A DNA stretch of 64,000 bases from Isosphaera pallida ATCC 43644 (GTDB lineage: Bacteria; Planctomycetota; Planctomycetia; Isosphaerales; Isosphaeraceae), in the NCBI RefSeq assembly GCF_000186345.1, contig NC_014962.1, positions 4,244,450 to 4,308,449 of the forward strand, read 5' to 3'. This document shows, in pieces, positions 8,035-18,194 of this stretch. The notes under the pieces were generated by a model. It saw only the letters and a list, made by a program, of their open reading frames with translations, was not told the DNA's origin and ran no database searches. The position numbers and the translations under genes were made by a program. Each line of letters begins with the position of its first letter. The first letter of the stretch is position 1.

Positions 8035-10719
8035 ATGACGCCGCCCCCACGCGACCCGCCAAGCGGTCGCGGTTGCCTGCTTCGATTGGCCGCCGTCGCG
8101 TTGACTGTGGCCGCGATCCTCGCAACTCCAAGTCCCCCCGCTGCCGCCCAAAGCCAATGGCCCCAGGCGCGGCTCACGGGCGTGCATCCGCCGTCAGCCA
8201 CCCGCGGTAGCTCGGTTGTCGTCACCTTGACCGGCTCCGACTTGGAGGGGGTCGATTCCCTGCGTTTCAGTCATCCGGGATTCCAGGTCGAGAAGACCGC
8301 CGACTTGACCTTCAAAATCACCGTGGGGACCGACGTACCCCTTGGACGTCACGACCTTCGCGCAGTGGGGACCTACGGCGTCACCAATCCCCGGGTTTTC
8401 ACCGTTGGCGCGCGGCCCGAACTCGTTGAACGGGAACCCAACGACACGGTTGAATTGGCCACCCCCGTTCCCATGAACGCGGTGGCGCTGGGCACGATCG
8501 GTCAGCCAACCGACCTCGATCACTACGTCTTCGAGGCGACCAAGAAACGCCGGGTCACCCTCACCCTGGAAGCCGACCGGATCGACTCGCCGCTGGACGC
8601 CTCGCTGCGGCTGTTTGGTCCCGACGGGCAACCCTTGGCCGAAGTCCACGACACCATCGGACCCGACCCAGTGCTGCATGTCGTTCCACCTCATGATGGT
8701 CTTTACATTGTTCAAGTGCGCGATGTGACCTTCGCCGGTTCCCCCGGCCACTACTACCGCCTGGTCCTGCACGACGGCCCCGTCATCGACGCAGCGCTGC
8801 CCGCTTCGGCCCGACCGGGCGAAACGGTCGAACTGACCCTCTTTGGTCTGGGTCTGGGCGAGGGGTCCCGTCCTCTGAACGATCCGAACCCCGCCGATTT
8901 TCATAGCCCCCCCCTTGAAGCGCGTTCCCTCAAACTCATCCTCCCTCCCGAAACGGCCCGCGACGCCACCCAATTGGCCATCCCCACCCTGACGGCTGTG
9001 GGAGACCGCTCGGGGTTCCTCGTGGATCTCGACGGCGAAACCACCGCCCCCAAACCCGCCACGCCCGGCCATCCGCTCGTTCGAACCCGGCCTCACGACC
9101 CCCTCTTCCTCGCCCTGGCTGATCCCGAACTCCTCCCCATCGCTGAGGTCGAGCCCAACGACGGCGGTCCCAAAGCCAGCGACCCCGTTCAAACCGCCAC
9201 ACTCCCCCTCGATCTCAGCGGTGCATTCCAGACTCCCGGCGATCGGGACGTGATTCGCTTCGACGCTCGCAAGGATCAAGTGTGGTGGATCGAATGCCAG
9301 GCCGAGCGGATCGACTCCCCCGCGCTGCCCAGCTGGGTCTTGCAGCGGATCGACCCCGCCCAGCCCGACCAGCCAGCCCGCGATCTCGCCGTCCCACCCG
9401 ACTCACTCGACCTCGGAGCCGGCGCGCGTTGGCCCTCGGCGACCGTCGATACGACCTTGCGTTGGGTTGTCCCCGAAGACGGCGTTTATCAAATCGCCCT
9501 GACCGATCAAATGGGTTCGACCCGCGGCGATCCCCGGCTTCGCTGGCGTTTAGTCATCCGTCCCGAGACCGGCCGCCACGAGTTCGCCGCCTTCGTCGCC
9601 CCTGCCTCCCCTACCATTCACGACGCCGTGACCATCCCCGCTGGTGGCAAGGAAATTGCATATGTGCATGTACAACGTCGAATGGGTTTCGCGGGGGCAG
9701 TACGGATCGAGGCGGTCGAACTGCCCGCCGGGGTGACCTGTCGCCCGGTGGTGGCGGGACCGACTCAAAGCCTCGTTCCCCTGGTCTTTGAGGCGGCCGC
9801 CGACGCACCCCGCGCGGTCGGGCCGATTCGTCTGAACGCCTCCAGTCGCTGGCCCAACGACGAGACGACCCATCCCGGACGGCTCGCTGCCGGCGAGGGC
9901 GTGACCCGTCGGGTCATTCCTGGCGGACTGATCCGACCCACCCCCAACCCGCCCTTCGGCGCGGCTCGGGTGAGCCGCGAGTTCCCCGCGGCGGTACGCG
10001 ATCCCAAACCGGCTGTCGTCAGCGCGCGCCCGAGACGGCCTGGCGGCGGACCTGAGGACGGTCCCCCACTGGCCATCGCGGTCGGCTCGATCCTACCTTA
10101 TCGCATTGAAACCCGACGTGCCGAGGGGATCGCCGCGCCTATTGTTGTGGCCTCCGAATCGTTCGCCCCCAACCTACCGGCAGCCAATGTCACCGTGCCT
10201 CCCGACCAAACCCAGGGGGTTTTGGCCCTGCCAATCCCCTCCAACGTCACCCCCGGACTGTATAGCTTCGCGTTCAACGCCACCCTCACGATTCCCTTCA
10301 GCAAAGACACCAACGCTGCCCAGAAACCCAACATCAATGTGATCGTTCCCACCGAGACCTTGGAACTCGATCTGAGACCCGCTGTCGTCACGCTGGCCTT
10401 GGAACCGGCTGGCGCGCTCGAACTCAAAAGGGGGGGGACGCTCCAGATCAAGGCCAACTTAACCCGCCAGAACAACTTCGCGGGCCCGGTGACGCTCGAA
10501 CCGATGCCCGACGCCACCGCCGACCCCGCTGCGGTCGCTCAAACCTTGACCGGTTCGGTAATGATCCCCGGCGACGCCTCGCAAGGCGTGTTGACCCTGA
10601 GCGCTGCGGCCGAGGCCCCCGAGGGACCGCTTCCCGGCCTGGCGCTCCGTGCCGTCGCCGAGGTCGATGGGGTCAAGGTCGCCTTCGTGTTGCCGGTCGA
10701 TCTCAAGATCGTTCCTTGA
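8035..10719 (+). CDS. Exported PPC (pre-peptidase C-terminal) domain protein
   Basis: 894 residues with a signal peptide ending near AAAQS (residue 40). After an IPT/Ig-like opening (GVHPPSATRGSSVVVTLTG), two copies of a pre-peptidase C-terminal-like beta-sandwich are visible. They are marked by EREPNDTVELATPV followed by DLDHYVFEA (around 134-180), and again by EVEPNDGGPKASDPV followed by DRDVIRFDA (around 370-410). The C-terminal half is more beta-rich repeats. No catalytic domain was seen, so this is probably a secreted or surface structural/binding protein. It sits just before the cytochrome/WD40 gene on the same strand, 105 bases apart, an association I believe recurs in planctomycetes. 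No close gene name known. Confidence 0.78.
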   Translation: MTPPPRDPPSGRGCLLRLAAVALTVAAILATPSPPAAAQSQWPQARLTGVHPPSATRGSSVVVTLTGSDLEGVDSLRFSHPGFQVEKTADLTFKITVGTDVPLGRHDLRAVGTYGVTNPRVFTVGARPELVEREPNDTVELATPVPMNAVALGTIGQPTDLDHYVFEATKKRRVTLTLEADRIDSPLDASLRLFGPDGQPLAEVHDTIGPDPVLHVVPPHDGLYIVQVRDVTFAGSPGHYYRLVLHDGPVIDAALPASARPGETVELTLFGLGLGEGSRPLNDPNPADFHSPPLEARSLKLILPPETARDATQLAIPTLTAVGDRSGFLVDLDGETTAPKPATPGHPLVRTRPHDPLFLALADPELLPIAEVEPNDGGPKASDPVQTATLPLDLSGAFQTPGDRDVIRFDARKDQVWWIECQAERIDSPALPSWVLQRIDPAQPDQPARDLAVPPDSLDLGAGARWPSATVDTTLRWVVPEDGVYQIALTDQMGSTRGDPRLRWRLVIRPETGRHEFAAFVAPASPTIHDAVTIPAGGKEIAYVHVQRRMGFAGAVRIEAVELPAGVTCRPVVAGPTQSLVPLVFEAAADAPRAVGPIRLNASSRWPNDETTHPGRLAAGEGVTRRVIPGGLIRPTPNPPFGAARVSREFPAAVRDPKPAVVSARPRRPGGGPEDGPPLAIAVGSILPYRIETRRAEGIAAPIVVASESFAPNLPAANVTVPPDQTQGVLALPIPSNVTPGLYSFAFNATLTIPFSKDTNAAQKPNINVIVPTETLELDLRPAVVTLALEPAGALELKRGGTLQIKANLTRQNNFAGPVTLEPMPDATADPAAVAQTLTGSVMIPGDASQGVLTLSAAAEAPEGPLPGLALRAVAEVDGVKVAFVLPVDLKIVP

Positions 10720-10824
10720 CTGCCCCCAACATGCCCACGCACATGGACGTGCTTGTCATCTTGCTTTCGATTTCTCTCGTCCCCATGTCGGATTGTCCGT
10801 GGGGAATGTCATGGAGTGATCCAT

Positions 10825-13332
10825 ATGCGTTTTATGAACGGAGCGAAAGCGATTTCGGCCTGGGTCTTCTGGATGATGATGAGCCTGGGCATGGGAGTCG
10901 CTGCTGTGGCGGGGTTCGACGACCCACCCAACGCCATCGCCATCGAACCGCCTCCCGCGGGCCAAACGGTCGGTTACGCCGAAACCATCGCCGACCTGCT
11001 CGACGGCAAATGCGTTGCCTGCCATAACTCATTGGTGGCCGAAGGCCGGCTCAACCTGGAAACCTACGCCGGTTTGCTCAAGGGCGGCAAACGCGGTCCC
11101 TCGATCGTCCCCGGCAAGGCCGACCAATCACCCCTATTCCTGATGGGGTCGCATCGCATGGAGCCGGTCATGCCGCCTAAGGAGAAGGCCAAGGATTACC
11201 CCGCGCTGACGCCCGCCGAGGTTGGTCTGCTCAAAGCTTGGATCGACGCCGGAGCGATCGACGATTCCGACCCCGACGGCGAAACGACCAAACCGGCAAT
11301 CGAACTGGGCACGCTGCCGCCTGGTCTCAATCCAGTCCTGGCCCTCGATTTTGCGCCGGGGCACGATCTGCTGGCGATCGGACGGGCCAACGTGGTCACG
11401 ATCGTCGAACCACGCTCCGGGGTCGAAGCCCTGACTTTGGGCGGCCACCTCGACTATGTGGGGGCGATTCGGTTCTCGCCCGACGGCAGCCTGCTGGCCT
11501 CAGGAAGCTATCGCACGGCGTTGCTGCATCGCACCCCACGTTTGTTCCGCGGCCCGACGCTCGACGGCGCGGCCAACCCGCCGTCTCGTTTGATCGCCCT
11601 GCCCGGCAACGGCCAAGCCAACCCCAACGTCGTGGCAGCGGTCGAACCGGGAGGCGCGATCCGGGTCTGGAGCGGCGACGGCCAATCGCGGACGCTCGAC
11701 CCTGGAGGCCCGCCGCTTGATCTGGCCGCGGCGGTCTGGACCACCCCCGCGGGACGCCTCCAAACCTTGGTTCTGGTCGGCAACGAGAATGGCGTGATCC
11801 GCCTGCTCGACCTCGCCGAGGGTAACGTGTGGGCCACTCTCAAGGGACACAACGGCCCTGCGCGGGCCGTGGCGATCCTCCACGACGACCAGGGACAACC
11901 CCGCGGCTTCGTGGCGGGAGGCGATGATGGGACGCTCCGTTTCTGGAACGCGCCGGCGTTCGACTTCGCCGCACCGCCTGCCGAACCAATCGCGGTCGAA
12001 CCCTCGGCCAGCCTCGCCGGCGAGCAAGGGGCGATCCGCGTGTTGGCCAGCGCGCCTGGAAGTCGCTGGCTGATCTCGGGCGGAGCCGACGGCACAATCC
12101 GGCTGCGCGACCCGCTCGACGGCCAGCCCCAGGGTGAACGGATCCGCCCCTTCGACGGTCAACCGATCCGCGCCTTGAGCCTGGTCGCAACCAAGGCCGG
12201 CGCATTAGCCGTCGCGCTGGGGGATGCAGGGGAGTTCGCCGCGTTGCTGGCGTTGCCGACTCCCCATTCCCCCACGCCTTGTGTTCCGATCGTTCATCGT
12301 CTCGACGGCCACCTTGTGAAAGTCACGGCGGCAGCCCTGGCCGAGGATGGGCGGCGACTAGTGACGACTGACGAGGCCGGCGGGGTCAAACTCTGGTCGC
12401 TCGACCCCGAACGCCTGCTCCAAGACGCGCGTCTGACCACGACCAACAACGCTCCCGCCTCCTCCGCGGCCAGCTTGGGCGAGGTTCCGGCGATTCGCGG
12501 CGAGATGGTCTGGTCGCACCGGGCCGTCTCGCCCGAAGGACGGCCCACGGGTCCACCCTCGGCGACGACCGCCGCGACCTTCTTGAGCGATGGGCGGGTC
12601 GCGGTGGCCGGTACCGACAACGCAGTGCGTCTCACCGAGGTTCAAGGCGATTGGGAACAGTTCCGAGTCTTCGAGGATCACGCTGGGCGCGTGTTGGCAC
12701 TCGACTTCGACCCCACCGGCGGCCTGCTGGCGGTTGGCGGCGGCGATCCATCGCGGTCAGGCGAACTGGTGGTCTGGGAGGTCGGCAAGGGAATGGTGGT
12801 CTTGAGGAGTGAGGAGACCCACTCCGACACCGTCTTTGCGGTTCGCTTCAGCCCCGATGGCCGGTTGCTGGCCTCGGGCGGGGCCGACAAGTTCCTCAAA
12901 GTGACCCGCCTGGAGGACGGCAAGATCATCCGCTCTTACGAGGGACACACCCACCACGTCCTGGGCGTGGATTGGAAAAGCGACGGCCGCCAACTCGCCA
13001 GCTCGGGAGGCGATTCGGTGGTGAAGGTCTGGAGCTTCGATACCGGCGAACAGATTCGCACCTGTCAAGCCGCGGGCAAACAGATCACCGCATTGGATTG
13101 GTTGCCGGGGGGGCCGCTGATCGCTGGTGCTTCGGGGGATCGTCAAGCACGGTTGTGGAACGCCGACAACGGCCAGGTGACGCGGGGCTTCGGCGGGTCG
13201 AGTGAGTACCTGCATTGCCTGGCGGTCGGCGAGGAGGGCGGCCTGATCGCAGCGGGGGCTGACGATGGAACCGTCATGGTTTGGAAGACCGACGACGCGG
13301 CGGTTTTGCGAAGGCTGGGCGATCGTCGATAA
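10825..13332 (+). CDS. Exported planctomycete c-type cytochrome fused to WD40 repeats
   Basis: 835 residues. A hydrophobic signal segment (residues 10-30) is followed by a cytochrome-like head with one haem-binding motif CVACH (63-67) and a downstream RMEPVMPP that could supply the axial Met, as in planctomycete cytochrome C (PSCyt1-type) domains. From about residue 165 onward come many WD40 blades, for example LLASGSY, FVAGGDDGTLRFWN, ISGGADGTIRLRD, LASGGADKFLKV and LASSGGDSVVKVW, enough for one or two beta propellers. The ATG at 10825 has GGAG 9 bases upstream and starts the signal sequence; a more upstream start at 10753 adds non-typical residues. Probable periplasmic electron carrier or redox scaffold; partner unknown. 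Confidence 0.85.
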   Translation: MRFMNGAKAISAWVFWMMMSLGMGVAAVAGFDDPPNAIAIEPPPAGQTVGYAETIADLLDGKCVACHNSLVAEGRLNLETYAGLLKGGKRGPSIVPGKADQSPLFLMGSHRMEPVMPPKEKAKDYPALTPAEVGLLKAWIDAGAIDDSDPDGETTKPAIELGTLPPGLNPVLALDFAPGHDLLAIGRANVVTIVEPRSGVEALTLGGHLDYVGAIRFSPDGSLLASGSYRTALLHRTPRLFRGPTLDGAANPPSRLIALPGNGQANPNVVAAVEPGGAIRVWSGDGQSRTLDPGGPPLDLAAAVWTTPAGRLQTLVLVGNENGVIRLLDLAEGNVWATLKGHNGPARAVAILHDDQGQPRGFVAGGDDGTLRFWNAPAFDFAAPPAEPIAVEPSASLAGEQGAIRVLASAPGSRWLISGGADGTIRLRDPLDGQPQGERIRPFDGQPIRALSLVATKAGALAVALGDAGEFAALLALPTPHSPTPCVPIVHRLDGHLVKVTAAALAEDGRRLVTTDEAGGVKLWSLDPERLLQDARLTTTNNAPASSAASLGEVPAIRGEMVWSHRAVSPEGRPTGPPSATTAATFLSDGRVAVAGTDNAVRLTEVQGDWEQFRVFEDHAGRVLALDFDPTGGLLAVGGGDPSRSGELVVWEVGKGMVVLRSEETHSDTVFAVRFSPDGRLLASGGADKFLKVTRLEDGKIIRSYEGHTHHVLGVDWKSDGRQLASSGGDSVVKVWSFDTGEQIRTCQAAGKQITALDWLPGGPLIAGASGDRQARLWNADNGQVTRGFGGSSEYLHCLAVGEEGGLIAAGADDGTVMVWKTDDAAVLRRLGDRR

Positions 13333-13505
13333 TGCCGGAGCCGTTCCTTCGCCCTCCCGCTCCTCTCAAGCTGCGAAGGGCGGGGGGGAAGCAACGGTCA
13401 TTGGCTCAGCCAAACCAACCGCCCGTCCCGTCCCGTCCCGCCCGAACGCGACCCGCTGGTGGGCGTTGGCTTCCCTTCCTGCATTAAGAACCGAGTCCCG
13501 CCACC

Positions 13506-14831
13506 ATGAGCCTCAGCACCCCCGCGGTTTCGATGCCTGAGTTCGTGTTGCCCCTCAGCCACGAGGCGTTTCTCCGGGCCAACCGGGTCATCCCCGGCGG
13601 CGTCAACAGCCCAGCCCGCGCCTTTGGGGCGGTGGGCGGCGAACCGCCGTTCATCACTAAGGCCGAAGGGCCATATCTCTACGACCTCGACGGCCACCAG
13701 TATCTCGATTACATCGGCTCCTGGGGACCCATGATCCTCGGCCACGGCCGCCCCGAAGTCAAACGGGCTTTGGCCGAGGCAGTCGAGACCGGCACCAGCT
13801 ACGGCGCGCCGACGTTGCGCGAGGTCGAAATCGCCGAACTCGTGGCCCAAGTGGTCCCCTCGATCGAAAAGGTCCGCTTCGTCTCCTCGGGCACCGAGGC
13901 AGCCATGTCGGCGGCCCGTCTGGCCCGTGGCGCGACCGGACGACCTAAATTGATCAAAATGATCGGTTGCTATCATGGCCATGTGGACGCCCTCTTGGTC
14001 CAGGCCGGGTCGGCAGCAACCACCTTGGGCACGCCCAACAGCCCGGGAGTAACCCAGGGGGCGGTGGCCGACACCATCCTTTGCCCGTTCAACTCGATCG
14101 AGGCGGTGCGGGAGATTTTCGCGGCTTACCCCGGCGAGATCGCGGCGCTGTTGATGGAGCCGATCGCGGGCAACATGGGGTTGGTTCCTCCTCGTCCCGG
14201 CTACCTTGAAGCGTTACGCGAGATCACCGAACGCGAGGGAACCCTCCTCATGTTCGACGAGGTCATGACCGGCTTCCGCGTTGCCCTGGGCGGGGCTCAG
14301 GAACTCTATGGCGTCACCCCCGATCTGACCGCGCTGGGCAAGATCATCGGCGGCGGTTTGCCAGCGGCCGCCTACGGCGCACGGGCCGAGATCATGGACC
14401 ACGTCTCGCCGGTGGGACCGGTCTATCAAGCGGGAACCCTCGCGGGTAATCCGCTGGCGACCGCCGCGGGCCTGACCACCCTGCGTCTGCTCCGCGACGA
14501 AAACCCCTATCCCAAGCTCGAAGCGCTCTCGGCTCGTTTGGAGGAGGGACTCCACCGCGCCGCTTCCGACGCCAAGGTGCCGCACGTGGTGCAACGGGTC
14601 GGCTCGATGTTGACCCTCTTCTTCCACGATGGGCCGGTTTACGACTACGACGACGCCAAACGCAGCGACTTGAAACTCTTCGCCCGGTTCTTCTGGGAAA
14701 TGATGGCCCGCGGCGTGTATCTGCCATGCAGTCAATTCGAGGCAATGTTCGTCTCAGCCGCCCACACCGAAGCCGACATCGACTTCACCATCCGCGCGGC
14801 CGAGGAGGCCTTCAAAGCGATTCGAGGTTGA
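13506..14831 (+). CDS. hemL: Glutamate-1-semialdehyde 2,1-aminomutase
   Basis: PLP enzyme that converts glutamate-1-semialdehyde to 5-aminolevulinate, the entry point to haem and other tetrapyrroles by the C5 pathway. 441 residues, the family length. Visible motifs are RVIPGGVNSPARAF near the N-terminus, VRFVSSGTEAAMSAARLARG for the PLP phosphate site, CYHGHVD, MFDEVMTGFRV with the PLP-binding Asp, and LGKIIGGGLP with the Schiff-base Lys279. It lies between two WD40 protein genes on the same strand, only 34 bases before the second, so co-transcription is likely. Confidence 0.96.
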   Translation: MSLSTPAVSMPEFVLPLSHEAFLRANRVIPGGVNSPARAFGAVGGEPPFITKAEGPYLYDLDGHQYLDYIGSWGPMILGHGRPEVKRALAEAVETGTSYGAPTLREVEIAELVAQVVPSIEKVRFVSSGTEAAMSAARLARGATGRPKLIKMIGCYHGHVDALLVQAGSAATTLGTPNSPGVTQGAVADTILCPFNSIEAVREIFAAYPGEIAALLMEPIAGNMGLVPPRPGYLEALREITEREGTLLMFDEVMTGFRVALGGAQELYGVTPDLTALGKIIGGGLPAAAYGARAEIMDHVSPVGPVYQAGTLAGNPLATAAGLTTLRLLRDENPYPKLEALSARLEEGLHRAASDAKVPHVVQRVGSMLTLFFHDGPVYDYDDAKRSDLKLFARFFWEMMARGVYLPCSQFEAMFVSAAHTEADIDFTIRAAEEAFKAIRG

Positions 14832-14865
14832 GGAGTTCGGTTTGGTTCTTAGATGAGGATACGTC

Positions 14866-17829
14866 ATGATGTCGAGCCGTCGTTGGCAACGCCTTGGGAG
14901 GGGACGTCGCGGCTTGCTCCTGGGACCGGCGTTCCAGATCGTCGGGCTGGGGCTGGCGGTGGGGATTGGATCGGGCGCGTCGATCCCTTGGCGGGACGAT
15001 CCGCCCGCGCCCGCCGGTGCCCCCGAAGTCGTTGGTCAACTTGAAGGTCACCGCGCGGCGGTCTACGGAGTCTCCTGGAACGCCGAGGGCACCCTGGCGG
15101 TCACCGCCGGTTTCGACAACACCGCTCGGGTTTGGGACCACGCCACCGGCAAGGAACGACACGTCTTCACGGGTCACACCGGGCTGGTGCTGGCTGCGCG
15201 GTTTAGCCCCGACGGAACCCGCCTTGCGACCGCGAGCCTCGATCGCACTGTCAAGCTTTGGACCTTGCCCAACCTCGCTCCTAGGGTAGACGCGGTTGCG
15301 CCCGGACCTGTTTCGGCCTTTGCCACCCATCGCGCTGGTCAACGCGGCCTGGCCGCGATCCAAGGCCGCGCTGTGACGATCGATCTCACCACCGGCAGCT
15401 TTGGTCCCGTCTGGGAGCAGCACGAGAATCCAGCTTCGGCGATCGAAACCGTCGCGCTGGCTCCCGCGGAAGACCGCGCTGCGCTAGGTGCTTGGGATGG
15501 TCGTCTGACCCTTTGGGCCGTCGCCGCGGATCCCACGACCCCACCGACGCTTCAAGGAAGCGTGATGACCCCCTCGACGATCCGAGCGATCGCCTTTCTA
15601 GGCGACGGCCAAACCGTTGCGACCGCCGGAGCCGACGGGGTGGCACGGCTCATCCCGGTCGCCTCGCTGGTCGAACCGACCGCCACGACCTCGTGGGCTA
15701 GGTTCGATGGTCCCGCCGTGGTCGCCCGCGACGGCTCCCGCGCGCTGATCGTCACCCAAGCGGTCGCTGCTGAGGGGGACGCCCCGGCCCGCCCCGCCGT
15801 GGCTCGGGTTATTCAACTCGACGACGCCGCGGTGATCCGAGAGTTCGACCTCACCGCCGCGGGAATCACGGGAACAATCGCTCTGGCGGCCGCCCACGCC
15901 GATCTTAGCCGCTGGGCCATTGTGACCTCCCACCCCAACGCGGTCCATCTAGCCGACGCCACGGGCGAGACCGTGGCCCTCAAGCCGGTCAATCTAGGCG
16001 AAGCCGCGCCGAGTGTAACGGCTGCGGCCTTCCGCGCCGACGGCGAGGCGGTCGCGCTCGGGCTGGGTGATGGGCGGGTCCGGGTCGTCTCCTTCGGCGA
16101 CGCCGCCCTGGTCAAGGAATGGGCCGGCCACAACGGTGCGGTTTCCTGTCTGGCGTTCCACCCCGGCGACGGCAATCAACTGCTCAGCGGCGGTCCCGAC
16201 CCCTCGGCCAAACTCTGGAACGTGGCCGAAGGTCAAGCGGTTCGGGAGTTTCCCGTCGGTGGAGCGGTCCACGCTGTTGCCTTCAGCCGCGACGGGGCGA
16301 TCGTCGCTGCCGCCAGCGGACGCGATGTTCCTACCTTCCAGACCGGCGACGCCAAGGCGATCGCCACCCTGACGCTCAGTCCACCCATCCCGATCACTTC
16401 CAACGCCAACGCCGAGACCAGCCGGATCGTCGAATTGGCGTATGGTCCCGACAACACCCATCTGGCGGCGCGAACCGCCGACGGCGGAGCGACGGTGGTG
16501 AATGTCGCCGCGCGGGTCGAGCTCCAACGTCTCGGCGAGGGAGACGCAGTGGCCCTCGGCTGGAAGGGTGACGGGGCGGGCCGCCCAATCGTGGCCGGCC
16601 GCACCCGTGCCATAAGCGAACCGTTGCGGGTCGCCCGCGTCTTGCTGGGAACCGGGGTGACGCCAGGGAGGTCTCAGACTCCCCAAGCTGTCGCGCTGGC
16701 GGTTAAAGTCAACGATCCGCCTCGGGTCTTCCTGGGGCTGTCGGACGGCTCGGCGCGGGAGTTCGATCCGGCCAACGGCCAGCAAACTCGTTCTTACGAC
16801 GCCCAATCGGGACCGATTCAGGGCTTGGCGGTCTCGCCCGACGGCGCGGTCCTGGCCACGATCTCCCAAGGCAAGTCGTTGCGGTTTTGGAAGGCGGGCG
16901 ATGGGGGGCTGCTGTTGGCGGTCCCTCTGGAGACGATCCCCACCACGTTGACGATTGACCCCGACGGCAAGAAGGCGGCGGTGGGGGACGACCAGGGAAG
17001 CGTTCGTCTGGTCGCGCTCGACGCCACTGAACCGGATCGGGCTGTCCTCAAGACGATCGACTCGGCCCACCAGGGTGCGGTGGTCGCGTCGCGGTTTGAC
17101 GGGGGAACCGACGGAGTGGAATTGACCCTCTGGACCCTAGGGACCGACGCCCGCTTGCGACGCTGGAGCGTGGTCGATCCGGCTCCGTTGACGCTCCAGG
17201 GACACAACGGGCAGGTCTACGACCTCGCCTGGTCGCCCGACGGTAGCACGCTTTACAGCGTCGGTTCGGACAACGCGCTGCGGGTCTGGAATGCAGGCGA
17301 TGGGTCGGCTCAAGCGGTCCAGTCGCAAGCTCATCGCGTGATCGCCTACGCGGTGGCGATCGACCCCAAGGGATCGTGGTTGGCAACCGGTGGCGACGAT
17401 GCGACGATCGCGTTGTGGAACCCAGCCAACCCAGGCGCGGGAGCAACTCGCCGTCTCCAGGGTCACAACGGTTCGGTGCTGGCGCTGTCAGCCCATCCCA
17501 ACGGCGGCTTGCTGGCCTCAGCCTCGGCGGACGGCACGATTCGTCTTTGGGAGGTGGGCGAACCAACCCGCGAGGTTGCCGTGCTAGCAGGCCATCCCGA
17601 CGAGGTTTACGGTTTGGCCTGGTCCCACGACGGCGCGCGTCTCGCGTCAATTGGATACGGGGGGTCGATCCGGATCTGGAATCTCAGCGACTTGACTCAA
17701 CCCCGCCTGGTACGCTCTTGGAACCTCGAACGCGGACTCCAAGGGTTCGGCGTGGCATTCCACCCCCGCGAGGGTCTCCTCGGCGTGGCCGCCTCCCATC
17801 GCAAGGTCACGCTGTACGCGGTGCCTTAA
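14866..17829 (+). CDS. Exported giant WD40 repeat protein
   Basis: 987 residues starting MMSSRRWQRLGRGRRG and a hydrophobic stretch (about 17-42), probably a signal peptide or anchor. Almost the whole remainder is WD40 repeats. Clear blades are TAGFDNTARVWD and TASLDRTVKLW near the start, LLSGGPDPSAKLWN in the middle, and YSVGSDNALRVWN, ATGGDDATIALWN, ASASADGTIRLWE and ASIGYGGSIRIWN at the end. Spacing suggests two or more beta propellers. Unlike the protein encoded at 10825-13332 it has no CxxCH haem head, though the repeats are similar, so the pair may be paralogues. A GAGGA lies 7 bases before the ATG, 34 bases after hemL. Role unknown, probably protein-protein scaffolding outside the cytoplasm. 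Confidence 0.85.
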   Translation: MMSSRRWQRLGRGRRGLLLGPAFQIVGLGLAVGIGSGASIPWRDDPPAPAGAPEVVGQLEGHRAAVYGVSWNAEGTLAVTAGFDNTARVWDHATGKERHVFTGHTGLVLAARFSPDGTRLATASLDRTVKLWTLPNLAPRVDAVAPGPVSAFATHRAGQRGLAAIQGRAVTIDLTTGSFGPVWEQHENPASAIETVALAPAEDRAALGAWDGRLTLWAVAADPTTPPTLQGSVMTPSTIRAIAFLGDGQTVATAGADGVARLIPVASLVEPTATTSWARFDGPAVVARDGSRALIVTQAVAAEGDAPARPAVARVIQLDDAAVIREFDLTAAGITGTIALAAAHADLSRWAIVTSHPNAVHLADATGETVALKPVNLGEAAPSVTAAAFRADGEAVALGLGDGRVRVVSFGDAALVKEWAGHNGAVSCLAFHPGDGNQLLSGGPDPSAKLWNVAEGQAVREFPVGGAVHAVAFSRDGAIVAAASGRDVPTFQTGDAKAIATLTLSPPIPITSNANAETSRIVELAYGPDNTHLAARTADGGATVVNVAARVELQRLGEGDAVALGWKGDGAGRPIVAGRTRAISEPLRVARVLLGTGVTPGRSQTPQAVALAVKVNDPPRVFLGLSDGSAREFDPANGQQTRSYDAQSGPIQGLAVSPDGAVLATISQGKSLRFWKAGDGGLLLAVPLETIPTTLTIDPDGKKAAVGDDQGSVRLVALDATEPDRAVLKTIDSAHQGAVVASRFDGGTDGVELTLWTLGTDARLRRWSVVDPAPLTLQGHNGQVYDLAWSPDGSTLYSVGSDNALRVWNAGDGSAQAVQSQAHRVIAYAVAIDPKGSWLATGGDDATIALWNPANPGAGATRRLQGHNGSVLALSAHPNGGLLASASADGTIRLWEVGEPTREVAVLAGHPDEVYGLAWSHDGARLASIGYGGSIRIWNLSDLTQPRLVRSWNLERGLQGFGVAFHPREGLLGVAASHRKVTLYAVP

Positions 17830-18194
17830 TTCCCCATCTCCCTCATTCATTCATAGATCGTTTTATGATCAGCCATCTTTCACCGCTTGAATGGCTCTCA
17901 TTTCCATTCTTGAGATGAGCGCGTGGTGAAATGGAGTGGGGTTGTGTGAAGTTTGAGGCAACCCATTGGAATTTGCCCCTGACGACTTTATGATCGTTTC
18001 GCCGATTTGGATTTGTGGAGCGGGAAGAGACGTTGTTGGATCCTACCCAGGTTCCCACTCTTCGAAAGTAACCGGGCGTGGTTGAACCTGGGCGAGAGCC
18101 GAATCTCGACCTTTCCGAAACGGCGAGCCGCTCGGGCTACGCAATCCGTACCGCCAGACGACTCGCCGTACGTCCGTCGATGCGAGCCTTCGCC
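17830..18194. other. Intergenic, no gene seen
   Basis: 365 bases with lower GC than the flanking genes, which would suit a promoter region for the receiver gene. No specific boxes or RNA structure identified. The frame of the receiver gene is open back to 18078, but those residues do not resemble a receiver domain. Confidence 0.4.

Noticed and set aside
13422-13443. CGTCCC-type short repeat upstream of hemL
   Set aside because: Only three units. Probably slippage in GC-rich DNA, without evidence of function.
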